Notes under the pieces: generated by a model | What the model was told of the DNA's origin: nothing | What the model saw: only the letters and a program-made list of their open reading frames with translations | The model's database searches: none | Program-made: the position numbers and the translations under genes | In this document: positions 28,775-36,652 of the stretch, one piece after another | Layout: each line of letters begins with the position of its first letter | Position numbering within the stretch: the first letter of the stretch is position 1 | DNA from: Psychrobacter maritimus | GTDB lineage: Bacteria > Pseudomonadota > Gammaproteobacteria > Pseudomonadales > Moraxellaceae | NCBI RefSeq assembly: GCF_904846345.1 | Contig: NZ_CAJHAJ010000001.1 | Location: 496,001-560,000 of the forward strand | Reading direction: 5' to 3' | Length of the DNA stretch: 64,000 bases

Positions 28775-29137
28775 GGTTTTCTCCGTTTATTAATCTAAGT
28801 CAAAAAAATAACTTATAATAACTGGACATTTATCGATATACTACTCGATGCTAATTTTATTTTACGATTATACATAGAGTGTTAGCCTTAGAATGAGTTA
28901 TTTTTTCAAGCTCATGTGGACAGTACCGATAAAATGTAACCCATCGACTTGAGATAGATACTTTGTTGGTATAAATCCCTATAAGTTGGTTATCTAAACC
29001 TTGCGAATCGTAAAAAACTGCATTACAATTTTGTTTTTTACGAAATATCCTTTATATAAAACCTCTATAATTATCAGTTTTTAATAAGGAGCTGTAGTAT
29101 ATAAGTACAATGCTTGCTAAATTGCTGACAAAGACGT
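28775..29137. other. Spacer holding the right direct repeat
   Basis: No gene is seen. It contains the right copy of the direct repeat (28892-28965) and AT-rich sequence; it should include the promoter of the DUF711 gene. Confidence 0.5.
28892..28965. repeat. Right copy of imperfect direct repeat flanking the DUF711 gene
   Basis: Same orientation as 27363-27437, about 1.53 kb away. Differences are scattered substitutions plus a one-base and a two-base gap, as expected of an old duplication. Confidence 0.75.
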
Positions 29138-29875
29138 TTAAACCATAAAACCATTTAATACTTCAGCCAATAACGCCGCGGCAATTAAAAGAAAGATTAC
29201 CCCGCACGCACGATTTAACCACGCTAAGCGATTGCCAACATCGAGCCAACTTGCCAGCTTTGTACCGCCCAATGTATAAACGATTTGCCAAATCGTCTCA
29301 CTTAAGAACAACCCTGCCGTTAATAAAATATATTGTGGCCATAGCGGCGCACTAAAATTGATGAATTTAGGGAAAAACGCGGCAAAAAACAAGATCGCTT
29401 TTGGATTAGACAGCGACACCCAAATACCGGTACGAAATAAGGTCATATTGCTCGGCGATACTTTGACTGCCGCACTAGATAGTGAGCGCGGCTGCGGCGT
29501 TGTTTTATCAGTCACAGCTGACATCGTATCAGGATAGTCAGCCGCGACCTCCTCGCCCATTTCGCGGGCATCGCTCATCAAACTACTATCACCAGCATCG
29601 CGCCACGAGCTGATGCCCAAATAGATTAAATAGGCGGCACCCACAGCTTTGATAACAGTTAGCACCCAAGGCGATTGGCGACTGATTACATCTAAGCCAA
29701 GTAAGGTCGAGAGAAGCAGTAAAAACAAACCCAAACTCAGACCTGCCAGTGTCCATAAGGTGCGCTTCACGCCATAATTCATACCATACTGGAATGCCAG
29801 CAGCATATTCGGCCCAGGGGTCGCTGAAATAAAAAACGTACTTGCAAAAAATACCGCAAACAGATGCCAAGACAT
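29138..29875 (-). CDS. LysE/RhtB-family amino-acid exporter
   Basis: Inner-membrane transporter of the LysE superfamily, which exports amino acids or related small molecules. The 245-aa protein starts MSWHLFAVFFASTFFISATPGPNMLLAFQYGMNYG, containing the family signature TPGPNMLL in the first helix, and has about six membrane helices. The loop between helices 3 and 4 (residues 92-145) is longer than usual and polar, with DAGDSSLMSDAREMGEE. FRTGIWVSLSNPKAILFFAAFFPKF is the second family hallmark. I chose the ATG at 29875 (GGGG eight bases upstream); a TTG one codon before is possible. The exported substrate is unknown. Confidence 0.92.
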   Translation of the reverse strand: MSWHLFAVFFASTFFISATPGPNMLLAFQYGMNYGVKRTLWTLAGLSLGLFLLLLSTLLGLDVISRQSPWVLTVIKAVGAAYLIYLGISSWRDAGDSSLMSDAREMGEEVAADYPDTMSAVTDKTTPQPRSLSSAAVKVSPSNMTLFRTGIWVSLSNPKAILFFAAFFPKFINFSAPLWPQYILLTAGLFLSETIWQIVYTLGGTKLASWLDVGNRLAWLNRACGVIFLLIAAALLAEVLNGFMV

Positions 29876-30023
29876 CAACGAACCCCTACTTTTTATTAAT
29901 AGAAAATTTAAATGCTTAATGCTCAGTGGTTAATACTTAATGGTGAAAAAATAAACACCGCCATAAAGACGGTGTATTTTATGCTCATGTATATCGCAAA
30001 AGAATGGCTTGCTGCTTATTGTA

Positions 30024-31274
30024 TCAATTGCTGGCACAGCTGTTTAGCAGCTTTTGTAAAAACTCATCACAGCGTGTCATCTCACTCAGCGCCACATACT
30101 CATCGGCTTTATGTGCCTGCTCAATACTACCGGGGCCGCAGATAATCGTTGGGATGCCCGCATTGGTAAACTGCCCGCCTTCCGTCGCATAAGCAACTTT
30201 ATGACGGGTATCATCGCCCGTCAGTGCGGCTATTAACGCTTGTAGCTCGGCGCTGTCGCTATCGGTCATCGCTGGGACACTTTCTTCTTGCAGCAGCTCA
30301 ATACCCGTCTCTGGTGCGCGTGCTTGCATTTGTGCGTTTAGCTCCGCCACTTTGGCTTGAATTGGTACAAGGATATCGTCTTGCGTCATATGCGGTAGAT
30401 TACGATAGTCAAAGGTAAATTCACACAGATTGGGGACAATATTGGTCGCGGTGCCACCTCTTATCGTACCCACCGAAAGTGTCGAATAAGGCACATCAAA
30501 CATGGCATCGTTATCACTGCGATAGCTCATCTCTTCTGCTAATTCATCGACATAACCAATCAGACGACTGGCATAACTAATGGCGTTGACACCCTGTTTC
30601 GTCAATGACGAATGCGCTGACTTACCATGGACACGGCAACGATAAACCGCGATGCCTTTATGTGCCACCACCATCGCCATATTGGTCGGCTCACCAACGA
30701 TACAGTAATCAGGTGTAATACCGCGCGCCTTTAAATCGGCTAATATCAATGGCGCACCCAAGCAGCCAACTTCTTCATCAAATGACAATGCCAAATGCAA
30801 TGGTCGACGTAGCTTGCCTGCATTAGATAGTTTTACCGCTTGTGGTAATAGCGTCAACGCACAGGCAATAAAGCCTTTCATATCGCAAGCACCGCGACCG
30901 TATAGCTTGTCGCCACGAATTGTCGCTGTGAACGGCTCTGATGTCCAGTCTTGACCATCGACAGGCACCACATCGGTATGACCCGATAGCACCAGACCAT
31001 GATTCACATCGTCAGCGTTTGCCCCTGCTGGCACCGTAACAAATAAATTGGCTTTATTTTTGGCTGCATTAAAGGTCAAATCTACTGTTAAGCCCAATTG
31101 CTCACAGTAAGCTTGTACATCTTCAATTAATGCTAGATTAGAATGCCGACTGACCGTATCAAAGGCAATCAGCCGTGTTAGCCAGTCAATGCTGTCAGTG
31201 GGATAATTGGCAGTGGGATAATTAGCAGTAGCCGTTGCTTGCTCTTTACCTTTATTGTGATTTATTACCGTCAT
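30024..31274 (-). CDS. argE: Acetylornithine deacetylase
   Basis: Zinc peptidase-family (M20) enzyme that hydrolyses N2-acetylornithine to ornithine in arginine synthesis. The 416-aa protein has the metal-ligand His and Asp in LVLSGHTDVVPVDGQDW and YGRGACDMKGFIA, the catalytic Glu in LSFDEEVGCLGA, the metal ligands in IVGEPTNM and the C-terminal His in TIICGPGSIEQAHKADEY. A dimerisation domain is inserted at about residues 205-310. The N-terminus contains a five-residue duplication (TANYPTANYPT) caused by a 15-bp tandem repeat at 31196-31225. No other arginine gene is adjacent; the next upstream gene is a deaminase 42 bases away on the same strand. Confidence 0.95.
   Translation of the reverse strand: MTVINHNKGKEQATATANYPTANYPTDSIDWLTRLIAFDTVSRHSNLALIEDVQAYCEQLGLTVDLTFNAAKNKANLFVTVPAGANADDVNHGLVLSGHTDVVPVDGQDWTSEPFTATIRGDKLYGRGACDMKGFIACALTLLPQAVKLSNAGKLRRPLHLALSFDEEVGCLGAPLILADLKARGITPDYCIVGEPTNMAMVVAHKGIAVYRCRVHGKSAHSSLTKQGVNAISYASRLIGYVDELAEEMSYRSDNDAMFDVPYSTLSVGTIRGGTATNIVPNLCEFTFDYRNLPHMTQDDILVPIQAKVAELNAQMQARAPETGIELLQEESVPAMTDSDSAELQALIAALTGDDTRHKVAYATEGGQFTNAGIPTIICGPGSIEQAHKADEYVALSEMTRCDEFLQKLLNSCASN
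31196..31225. repeat. 15-bp tandem duplication inside argE
   Basis: CAGTGGGATAATTGG followed by CAGTGGGATAATTAG; it duplicates five residues (NYPTA) near the N-terminus without changing the frame. Confidence 0.85.
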
Positions 31275-31316
31275 AAGACATCCTTATCGTACTACAAGAT
31301 AAAAAGACCCAGCTTT

Positions 31317-31820
31317 TTAATGAGCCTTTTTTAATGAGCTTTTTTGAAATGAACGCTGTTGCAGGGCTTTAATTTCTTCATCTAAGCCAGCAATCGGACC
31401 ATCTACTGGTACATTCGGCGCAACTTCTTGAATACTTAATGAATGGATGGGCGATGTCGATGTTACGCCCATCTCATCCATCCATTCGCTTAGCTGCCTT
31501 GATGAGCTGATATAAACAATACGACCAAGTCCTGCCCAAGCATGCGCGGCTGAGCACATGGCGCAATGCTCACCTGAGGTATAGACCACTGCTTTTGCCC
31601 GTGCTTCAGGGGTCATATTTTGAGCGGCCCATTTTGCCACGGCAATTTCAGGATGGTAGGTTGCATCGACCGTATTGGCGCGATTACGATCTTCACATAA
31701 TATAGTGCCATCACCATCGACCAATACGCTGCCAAACGGCGCATCGCCTGCCTCTAATGCTTCCGTAGCAAGCTCAATGCAGCGGCGCAAATAAATCATA
31801 TCATTATCAGTAATCATCAT
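31317..31820 (-). CDS. Nucleoside deaminase (cytidine/guanine deaminase fold)
   Basis: Zinc-dependent deaminase of the CDA superfamily, probably acting on a purine or pyrimidine base or nucleoside. The 167-aa protein has the first zinc motif as TYHPEIAVAKWAAQ (H-P-E instead of the usual H/C-A-E) and the second as GEHCAMCSAAHAWAGLGRIVY (CxxC preceded by EH rather than EP). Both patterns occur in the broad nucleoside-deaminase group, so activity is likely but the substrate is unclear. Start at the ATG at 31820, preceded by AAGGGA five bases upstream; an in-frame ATG at 31850 would add ten residues. It is 42 bases upstream of argE, perhaps in one transcript. Confidence 0.88.
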   Translation of the reverse strand: MMITDNDMIYLRRCIELATEALEAGDAPFGSVLVDGDGTILCEDRNRANTVDATYHPEIAVAKWAAQNMTPEARAKAVVYTSGEHCAMCSAAHAWAGLGRIVYISSSRQLSEWMDEMGVTSTSPIHSLSIQEVAPNVPVDGPIAGLDEEIKALQQRSFQKSSLKKAH

Positions 31821-31939
31821 AGTTTCCCTTCTGTTATTAATAAGCATCATACCTTTTTAGCAAATCCTAGCATTGATGATAAGTTAATTTTTATGACAGT
31901 TGGTTTTTATGATAGTTACTTCTTACGATGGCGTCTTTA

Positions 31940-32593
31940 TTATGACGGACGGTTTTGATTCATCACATCAAGCACTGGCGGCATCGGTTTTGGCAACTTA
32001 CCTTCTGCTTGTAGCTCTTTGGTGGTTTTGGCATCGATAGCCAGTCCAGCAATCAAGGCAATATCTTTCACAGCTTTACGCTTACGAGTAGCAAAGCTCA
32101 CTGGCACCATGCGCGCAAACTCATAAATATGCAGATAAGACTCTTCGCCACCTTCAAAGTCTTCGTCATCTTCTAAACGAATCCCGCCGATTTTAGCCAA
32201 ATCCGACAGCATCTCGTTTTCATCGCTACTCAGACCACAGTCAGTAATACCAAAACCAGTCATAAAGCCATTTGCCCACTGTTTCAGCGCAATCACGCGC
32301 TCGTACAAGTCATGTTCATCATCTGGTACCAGCGGCGTATACGAATAAGCGTCGTCTTTGTCTTTTAACTGAAAGACGGTGTCTTCCGCTTCTTCAGTCA
32401 ACAAGGTTAGTGCTTCATCAGGTAATGGCGCAAAACTCAGCTCCTCAAACACCTTTGCCCATACTGGCTCATCAGGCGCATCACAGGCGGTCATCAGCCC
32501 TGTCATCAAGCCATGTACCTCGCTGATAGACACGTCAGTCCAGTCATCAAACGCAGTCAGCCATGTATTCCAGCCAGAGATATTATCATTCAT
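31940..32593 (-). CDS. UPF0149 (YecA/YgfB) family protein
   Basis: YgfB-like protein of 217 aa, without a signal peptide. Family features are EVHGLMTGLMTACDAPDEPVW near the N-terminus and WANGFMTGFGITDC in the middle, a paired G-x-x-x-G motif typical of UPF0149. In Pseudomonas, YgfB has been linked to control of ampD-family genes. Here it lies divergent from the coiled-coil and zapA genes, the conserved neighbourhood of ygfB in gammaproteobacteria, and this supports the assignment. Acidic stretches (LEDDEDFEGGEESY) make the protein strongly negative. Exact function in this organism is unknown. Confidence 0.88.
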   Translation of the reverse strand: MNDNISGWNTWLTAFDDWTDVSISEVHGLMTGLMTACDAPDEPVWAKVFEELSFAPLPDEALTLLTEEAEDTVFQLKDKDDAYSYTPLVPDDEHDLYERVIALKQWANGFMTGFGITDCGLSSDENEMLSDLAKIGGIRLEDDEDFEGGEESYLHIYEFARMVPVSFATRKRKAVKDIALIAGLAIDAKTTKELQAEGKLPKPMPPVLDVMNQNRPS

Positions 32594-32800
32594 AATAGAG
32601 GTCCTAGTTATTGATTAATAGTATTAAATATAAACAAACGCCGCACGATGTTATGAATAAGGCGGCGATTGATAGCAGTCACGAAACAAAGCGGCATACA
32701 ATTACTTTGTTGATATAGATATTATGCGGTCACCTATGGCATTATTAAACGCAGAGAACAAAATTCATTCACGCTTACTTGTTAAGGATAAAAACTGACT

Positions 32801-33241
32801 ATGTATGACCAACTTAGAATATTAGAAAAAATGGTACTCGACATCAAAAAACAGTATCAGCTTGTCAGTGCTGAACTTAGCAGCCTCAAGCAACAACCAA
32901 TGACTGACCCAAAGGAGCTTGCCGCGCTAAAAACCAAACTCGACAGCAGCTATACAGAGCGTGACGGTGCCAAAAAACAATTGAGTGATTTAGATAAGCG
33001 TTATCAAAACCTTGCTGAAGCGCATCACATGATAGGCGAAGAGCAAGATAATTTGCAAAAACAGATTAGCCAATTACAACAAAAAAATAATGAGCTGCAG
33101 CAGCAAAATAATGAATTAAAGCAGCAGTACAGCGATATTAAACAGCAAAATAACGATTTGAGAAAGAAAAACGAGCTGGCAGCTGAGCGAACGCAAGTGG
33201 TATTAAAGCGCTTAACCCGTATTGATCAAGCAGAAAGCTAA
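32801..33241 (+). CDS. Coiled-coil protein upstream of zapA (TIGR02449/ZapB-like)
   Basis: 146-aa protein predicted to be almost wholly coiled coil: MYDQLRILEKMVLDIKKQYQ at the start and a Gln/Asn-rich heptad run (LQQKNNELQQQNNELKQQY and on) at residues 97-130. The position immediately upstream of zapA and divergent from UPF0149 corresponds to the short TIGR02449 protein of other gammaproteobacteria, which is only about 70 aa, so this version is roughly twice as long. A structural role at the Z-ring, like ZapB, is an inference from location and fold. The ATG at 32801 follows TTAAGGATAAAAACTGACT, a ribosome-binding site of moderate quality. Confidence 0.82.
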   Translation: MYDQLRILEKMVLDIKKQYQLVSAELSSLKQQPMTDPKELAALKTKLDSSYTERDGAKKQLSDLDKRYQNLAEAHHMIGEEQDNLQKQISQLQQKNNELQQQNNELKQQYSDIKQQNNDLRKKNELAAERTQVVLKRLTRIDQAES

Positions 33242-33408
33242 GCAGAAAGTTAGGAAAAAAGTTAGGCACCGATTGCAATGAATCACGCGTAACTTGCCTA
33301 TTTTTGCTAATTAATTTTTATTCATTAAATCGCCAAGTTTATCATTACCATATTTATAGCTGTGATAGTTAATTACTCACTTTACTGACATATATTGTAG
33401 GATTTATC

Positions 33409-33903
33409 ATGACCGATGACCGCGCAAACCCTGTAGACAGTCAAAAACCAATGCCAAATAATTCGAATACTGATAGTAGTAATACAAATAGTAATAATGC
33501 GAATAGCGCCAGTGCAAATAGTGCGAGTGCAAATAGTACTACTACAAATAGCAGTACGGTAAACAGCAGCGCTGCAAGACCTGCTGCTAAACCGACAAGC
33601 ACTCCTGAACCACAAATTAAAAAGGTCGATGTGGCGATTGCTGGCGTGACCTATCCAATTTATTGCCCAGTGCATGAGCAAGAAGAGCTGCACTCAGCGG
33701 TTTCTTATATCAATAACTATGCGTTAGATCTCAAACGCGATGCGCCAAGCCTCAGTCAAGAAAGCCTCTTAGTACTGTGCTGCTTGAACTTATATGAAAA
33801 AATCCACGCCAACCAAAGAAGTGAAGAAGATCGTTTGCAGCAAAGCAAGCAGTCTGAAGCCTTATTAAATAAAATTATGAAAGACGCCCATTCTATTTTA
33901 TAA
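33409..33903 (+). CDS. zapA: Cell division protein ZapA with Asn/Ser-rich extension
   Basis: Z-ring-associated protein that cross-links FtsZ filaments. The ZapA core occupies residues 70-164: KKVDVAIAGVTYPIYCPVHEQEELHSAVSYIN, then a long helix with SQESLLVLCCLNLYEKI and a coiled-coil tail. Residues 1-69 are an added low-complexity region of Asn, Ser, Thr and Ala (for instance NTNSNNANSASANSASANS), encoded by short AAT/AGT/GCN repeats. The core is of normal size. No internal Met lies between the extension and the core, so the extension is probably made. It follows the coiled-coil gene after 167 bases, and a terminator lies right behind it. Confidence 0.93.
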   Translation: MTDDRANPVDSQKPMPNNSNTDSSNTNSNNANSASANSASANSTTTNSSTVNSSAARPAAKPTSTPEPQIKKVDVAIAGVTYPIYCPVHEQEELHSAVSYINNYALDLKRDAPSLSQESLLVLCCLNLYEKIHANQRSEEDRLQQSKQSEALLNKIMKDAHSIL

Positions 33904-33939
33904 GCTTGTACCGATATTAAATTGCTATTCTAAAAAGAT

Positions 33940-33973
33940 AAGCGCTTAACTCATTGAAGCTAAGCGCTTTTTT
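33940..33973. terminator. Terminator between zapA and the small membrane-protein gene
   Basis: Stem AAGCGCTTA/TAAGCGCTT with a 12-base loop, followed by TTTTT on the plus strand. Confidence 0.8.
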
Positions 33974-34025
33974 AAATGTAAATAGCATCTTATTTACTTA
34001 TGCTTTACGATTTATGGCTTACAAG

Positions 34026-34355
34026 TTAGGCATCTGCTTGATAAGTCTTACCGGCGTGAAAATCCGCTTGATGCTCATAATTGCAAAAGAATAATTCTTT
34101 ATTACTGTCCATATCATTACCACTGTCACTATTTACCGCTAAACCTGCTACTGAATTCTCTTCCATAGAAACGGGCTTGGTCTCTAACACACCGCGATAT
34201 TCAGCCAAACTGTTGCCGCAAAAATTACACTGACGCGGCGTGGTCACATCGCCTTTTTTTGGCATCATACTTTTGGGTGCGCGTGGGTACATAAACTTAT
34301 AAAAGCCCCACATCACAGCCCAGATAATAAGAATTACAATAATAACGGCCAACAC
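34026..34355 (-). CDS. Small membrane protein with Cys-pair (putative zinc ribbon-like) domain
   Basis: 109-aa protein with one N-terminal membrane helix (AVIIVILIIWAVMWGFYKFMY, residues 3-23), followed by a soluble part. CNFCG at about residue 43 and FFCNYEH at about 88-94 could bind a metal ion as a small zinc-ribbon-like site, with a polar loop between (NSDSGNDMDSN). It resembles PP0621-type small proteins, in which such Cys motifs follow a single helix. The start codon is a GTG at 34355 with GAAGGAG upstream, or the adjacent TTG. Function unknown. It converges with zapA and has a terminator-like hairpin upstream that belongs to glyS. Confidence 0.75.
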   Translation of the reverse strand: MLAVIIVILIIWAVMWGFYKFMYPRAPKSMMPKKGDVTTPRQCNFCGNSLAEYRGVLETKPVSMEENSVAGLAVNSDSGNDMDSNKELFFCNYEHQADFHAGKTYQADA

Positions 34356-34417
34356 GGCAGTGCTCCTTCGAATAGGGTCTAAGACATTATAAACTTAACG
34401 CTGCAGAATAAGCGCAT

Positions 34418-34447
34418 AAAAAACTGGCCACATGCAGCCAGTTTTTT
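34418..34447 (-). terminator. Terminator downstream of glyS
   Basis: Stem AAAAAACTGGC/GCCAGTTTTTT with an 8-base loop. Confidence 0.85.
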
Positions 34448-34495
34448 AAGTCGTTAATAAATCAAAAGTATAGATGCTCAGCGTGTCATTGAGCT

Positions 34496-34536
34496 ATAAC
34501 TGTAAAACGATAACTGTAAAACGATAACTGTCGAAC
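34496..34536. repeat. 14-bp tandem repeat (two full copies plus a partial third)
   Basis: ATAACTGTAAAACG repeated twice (34496-34523) and then ATAACTGTCGAAC, just downstream of the glyS stop codon. Confidence 0.85.
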
Positions 34537-34549
34537 TATAATGAACCAA

Positions 34550-36643
34550 CTATAGCTGCAGCTCACTGATATCAGCAACGGTTAAGAATAAGGCACGAAC
34601 TTGCTTAAGTAGCGCTAAGCGATTGTTCTTTAGCGCGGCATCTTCACTATTGACCATGACATCAGCGAAAAACTGGGTCAATGGCGCATCTAAACTGACC
34701 AGCGTTTGCAATACTTGCGTATAGTCAGCCGTTTCAAGCAGCGGTTTAACCGCCTTTTGTGCTTGCTGAACAGCCTGATATAACTCTTGCTCAGCAGGTT
34801 CAGATAATAGCGCTTCATCGACATTGTCAGCAACGCTCACTTCTGACTTGGCTAAAATATTGGCAACACGTTTGTTTGAGTCGGCCAACATTGAAGCTTG
34901 TGACACTTTACTAAAGCTCTGTACCGCGCGAATACGCTGATCAAAATCAAGCGGCATATGCGGATTAATCGCTTGCACGGCTTGAATGGTATCGACGCTA
35001 ACGCCTTGCTCGGTATACATGGCACGATAGCGTGAATTTAAGAACGCCATCACTTGGGTAAAGGTATCGCCCATTTTGGCAATCTTGCTGCCATCGCTCG
35101 TGCTATAGCCTTTAATTGCTTGCTCAACCAGAGCCACTAGATTAATTGGCAGCTGCTTTTCAATGAGAATACGCAAAATACCAATCGCTGAACGACGTAA
35201 GCTGAACGGGTCTTTAGAACCTGTCGGGGCTTGGTCAATGGCAAAAATACCAACCAGCGTATCTAAGCGGTCGGCCAATGCTAAGCAAATACCAATCGGC
35301 GTTTTTGGTAACACATCACCACTAAACTTAGGCAGATACTGCTCTTCCAAACTTGCTGCAACTGCTTCTGGCTCGCCATTTAAGCGCGCATAATACGTAC
35401 CTGCGATACCTTGCAACTCAGGATATTCACCGACGAGCGAGCTTGCCAAATCTGCTTTGGACAAAATCGCGGCACGTACCGTTTCATCAACATTAATATC
35501 GCGACCTTGCTGCTGCATTAAAGTAGCGATAAAAGCGGCAAGTTTCGCAATACGCTCAGATTTTTCCCAAATCGTACCTAGCTTATCTTGGAAGACGCGC
35601 GTTTTAAGGCTTTCTGTCAGCGCAAATAATGGCTGCTTTTGGTCTTGTAAGAAGAAAAACTCGGCATCGGCCAAACGTGGACGTACGACTTTCTCATTAC
35701 CTTCAATAATTTGATTGGGGTCTTTTGACTCGATATTGGTAATAAAAATAAAGTACGGCTGCAATTTGCCCGCTTTATCGGTCAAGCAAAAATACTTTTG
35801 ATCGGCTTGCATGGTTGAGATAAGCGCTTCTTGCGGTACTTGTAAAAAGCGCGCCTCAAAGTTTGCTCGCAGCGCAATCGGGAAATCAACCAACGCGGTT
35901 ACTTCATCTAATAAATCTTGCGGTACGATAGCATCAGCATTGACTTCATCGGCCAGCGCTTTAACTTGATTTTTAATCAGCATTTGACGCTTATCAAAAT
36001 CCGCTACTACTTTTAAGCCATCGAGCAGTTGCTCATAATCATTGGCGTGCGCAATAGTATGATAATCAGGGCTATGGAAGCGATGACCACGGGTTTGCGT
36101 ACCCGTCTGATGTCCTTGGATAATGGCATCAATAACCGTGCTATCTTGCATCAATACCGCCCACTGTACCGGACGTACAAACTCATTGCGGCTTGCGCCT
36201 GAACGCATGCGTTTAGCAATTGGCAAATTATCAAGCGCCGTTTGGAATATCGCAGGTAGCAGCTCAGTGGTCGCTTGACCATGAATGACTTGCTCATAGC
36301 CCACATAATCACCTTTATCGGTGTTAATAGTTATCAGCTCGCTGGCTTCAATCCCTAAACCCTTGGCAAAACCCATTGCCGCGCGGGTTGGATTGCCATC
36401 GCTATCAAACGCCGCTTTAATCGCCGGGCCGCGCTTTTGCTCGCTACGGTCAGGTTGCTTATCGCTGATACCCTGAATCTGAATCGCCAAACGACGCGGA
36501 GCAGCAAAGGCTTTGATGCTATCAAACGTGATATCAGCTTCATTTAATTGCTCAGTGACACTGGCTTGTAGCGCGTCACGTAAAGGCTTTAGACTTTTTG
36601 GAGGTAATTCTTCACACCCCAGTTCAAATAGAATAGTACTCAT
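34550..36643 (-). CDS. glyS: Glycine--tRNA ligase beta subunit
   Basis: Beta chain of the heterotetrameric (alpha2beta2) glycyl-tRNA synthetase, responsible for tRNA recognition. The 697-aa protein starts MSTILFELGCEELPPKSLKPLRDAL, the family's standard N-terminus, and contains the HD-like region (VVRPRLADAEFFFLQDQK and ASLVGEYPELQGIAGTYYAR) and the C-terminal anticodon-binding DALR-type domain. Complete and of normal length. It follows glyQ after 9 bases, so the two are translated from one message. Confidence 0.98.
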   Translation of the reverse strand: MSTILFELGCEELPPKSLKPLRDALQASVTEQLNEADITFDSIKAFAAPRRLAIQIQGISDKQPDRSEQKRGPAIKAAFDSDGNPTRAAMGFAKGLGIEASELITINTDKGDYVGYEQVIHGQATTELLPAIFQTALDNLPIAKRMRSGASRNEFVRPVQWAVLMQDSTVIDAIIQGHQTGTQTRGHRFHSPDYHTIAHANDYEQLLDGLKVVADFDKRQMLIKNQVKALADEVNADAIVPQDLLDEVTALVDFPIALRANFEARFLQVPQEALISTMQADQKYFCLTDKAGKLQPYFIFITNIESKDPNQIIEGNEKVVRPRLADAEFFFLQDQKQPLFALTESLKTRVFQDKLGTIWEKSERIAKLAAFIATLMQQQGRDINVDETVRAAILSKADLASSLVGEYPELQGIAGTYYARLNGEPEAVAASLEEQYLPKFSGDVLPKTPIGICLALADRLDTLVGIFAIDQAPTGSKDPFSLRRSAIGILRILIEKQLPINLVALVEQAIKGYSTSDGSKIAKMGDTFTQVMAFLNSRYRAMYTEQGVSVDTIQAVQAINPHMPLDFDQRIRAVQSFSKVSQASMLADSNKRVANILAKSEVSVADNVDEALLSEPAEQELYQAVQQAQKAVKPLLETADYTQVLQTLVSLDAPLTQFFADVMVNSEDAALKNNRLALLKQVRALFLTVADISELQL

Positions 36644-36652
36644 GGGATGCTC

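Noticed and set aside
27363..28965. Insertion sequence carrying the DUF711 gene
   Set aside because: The repeats are direct, not inverted, and there is no transposase; only a footprint or unit duplication can be claimed.
32639..32667. GC-rich hairpin CGCCGC/GCGGCG upstream of the UPF0149 gene as a terminator
   Set aside because: It has a 17-base loop and no T-run on either strand, and no gene ends there; more likely an incidental or regulatory inverted repeat.
33904..34025. Possible 6S RNA gene downstream of zapA, its usual place in gammaproteobacteria
   Set aside because: The spacer is only 122 bases and is taken up by a terminator hairpin; no bulged long hairpin of 6S type is seen.
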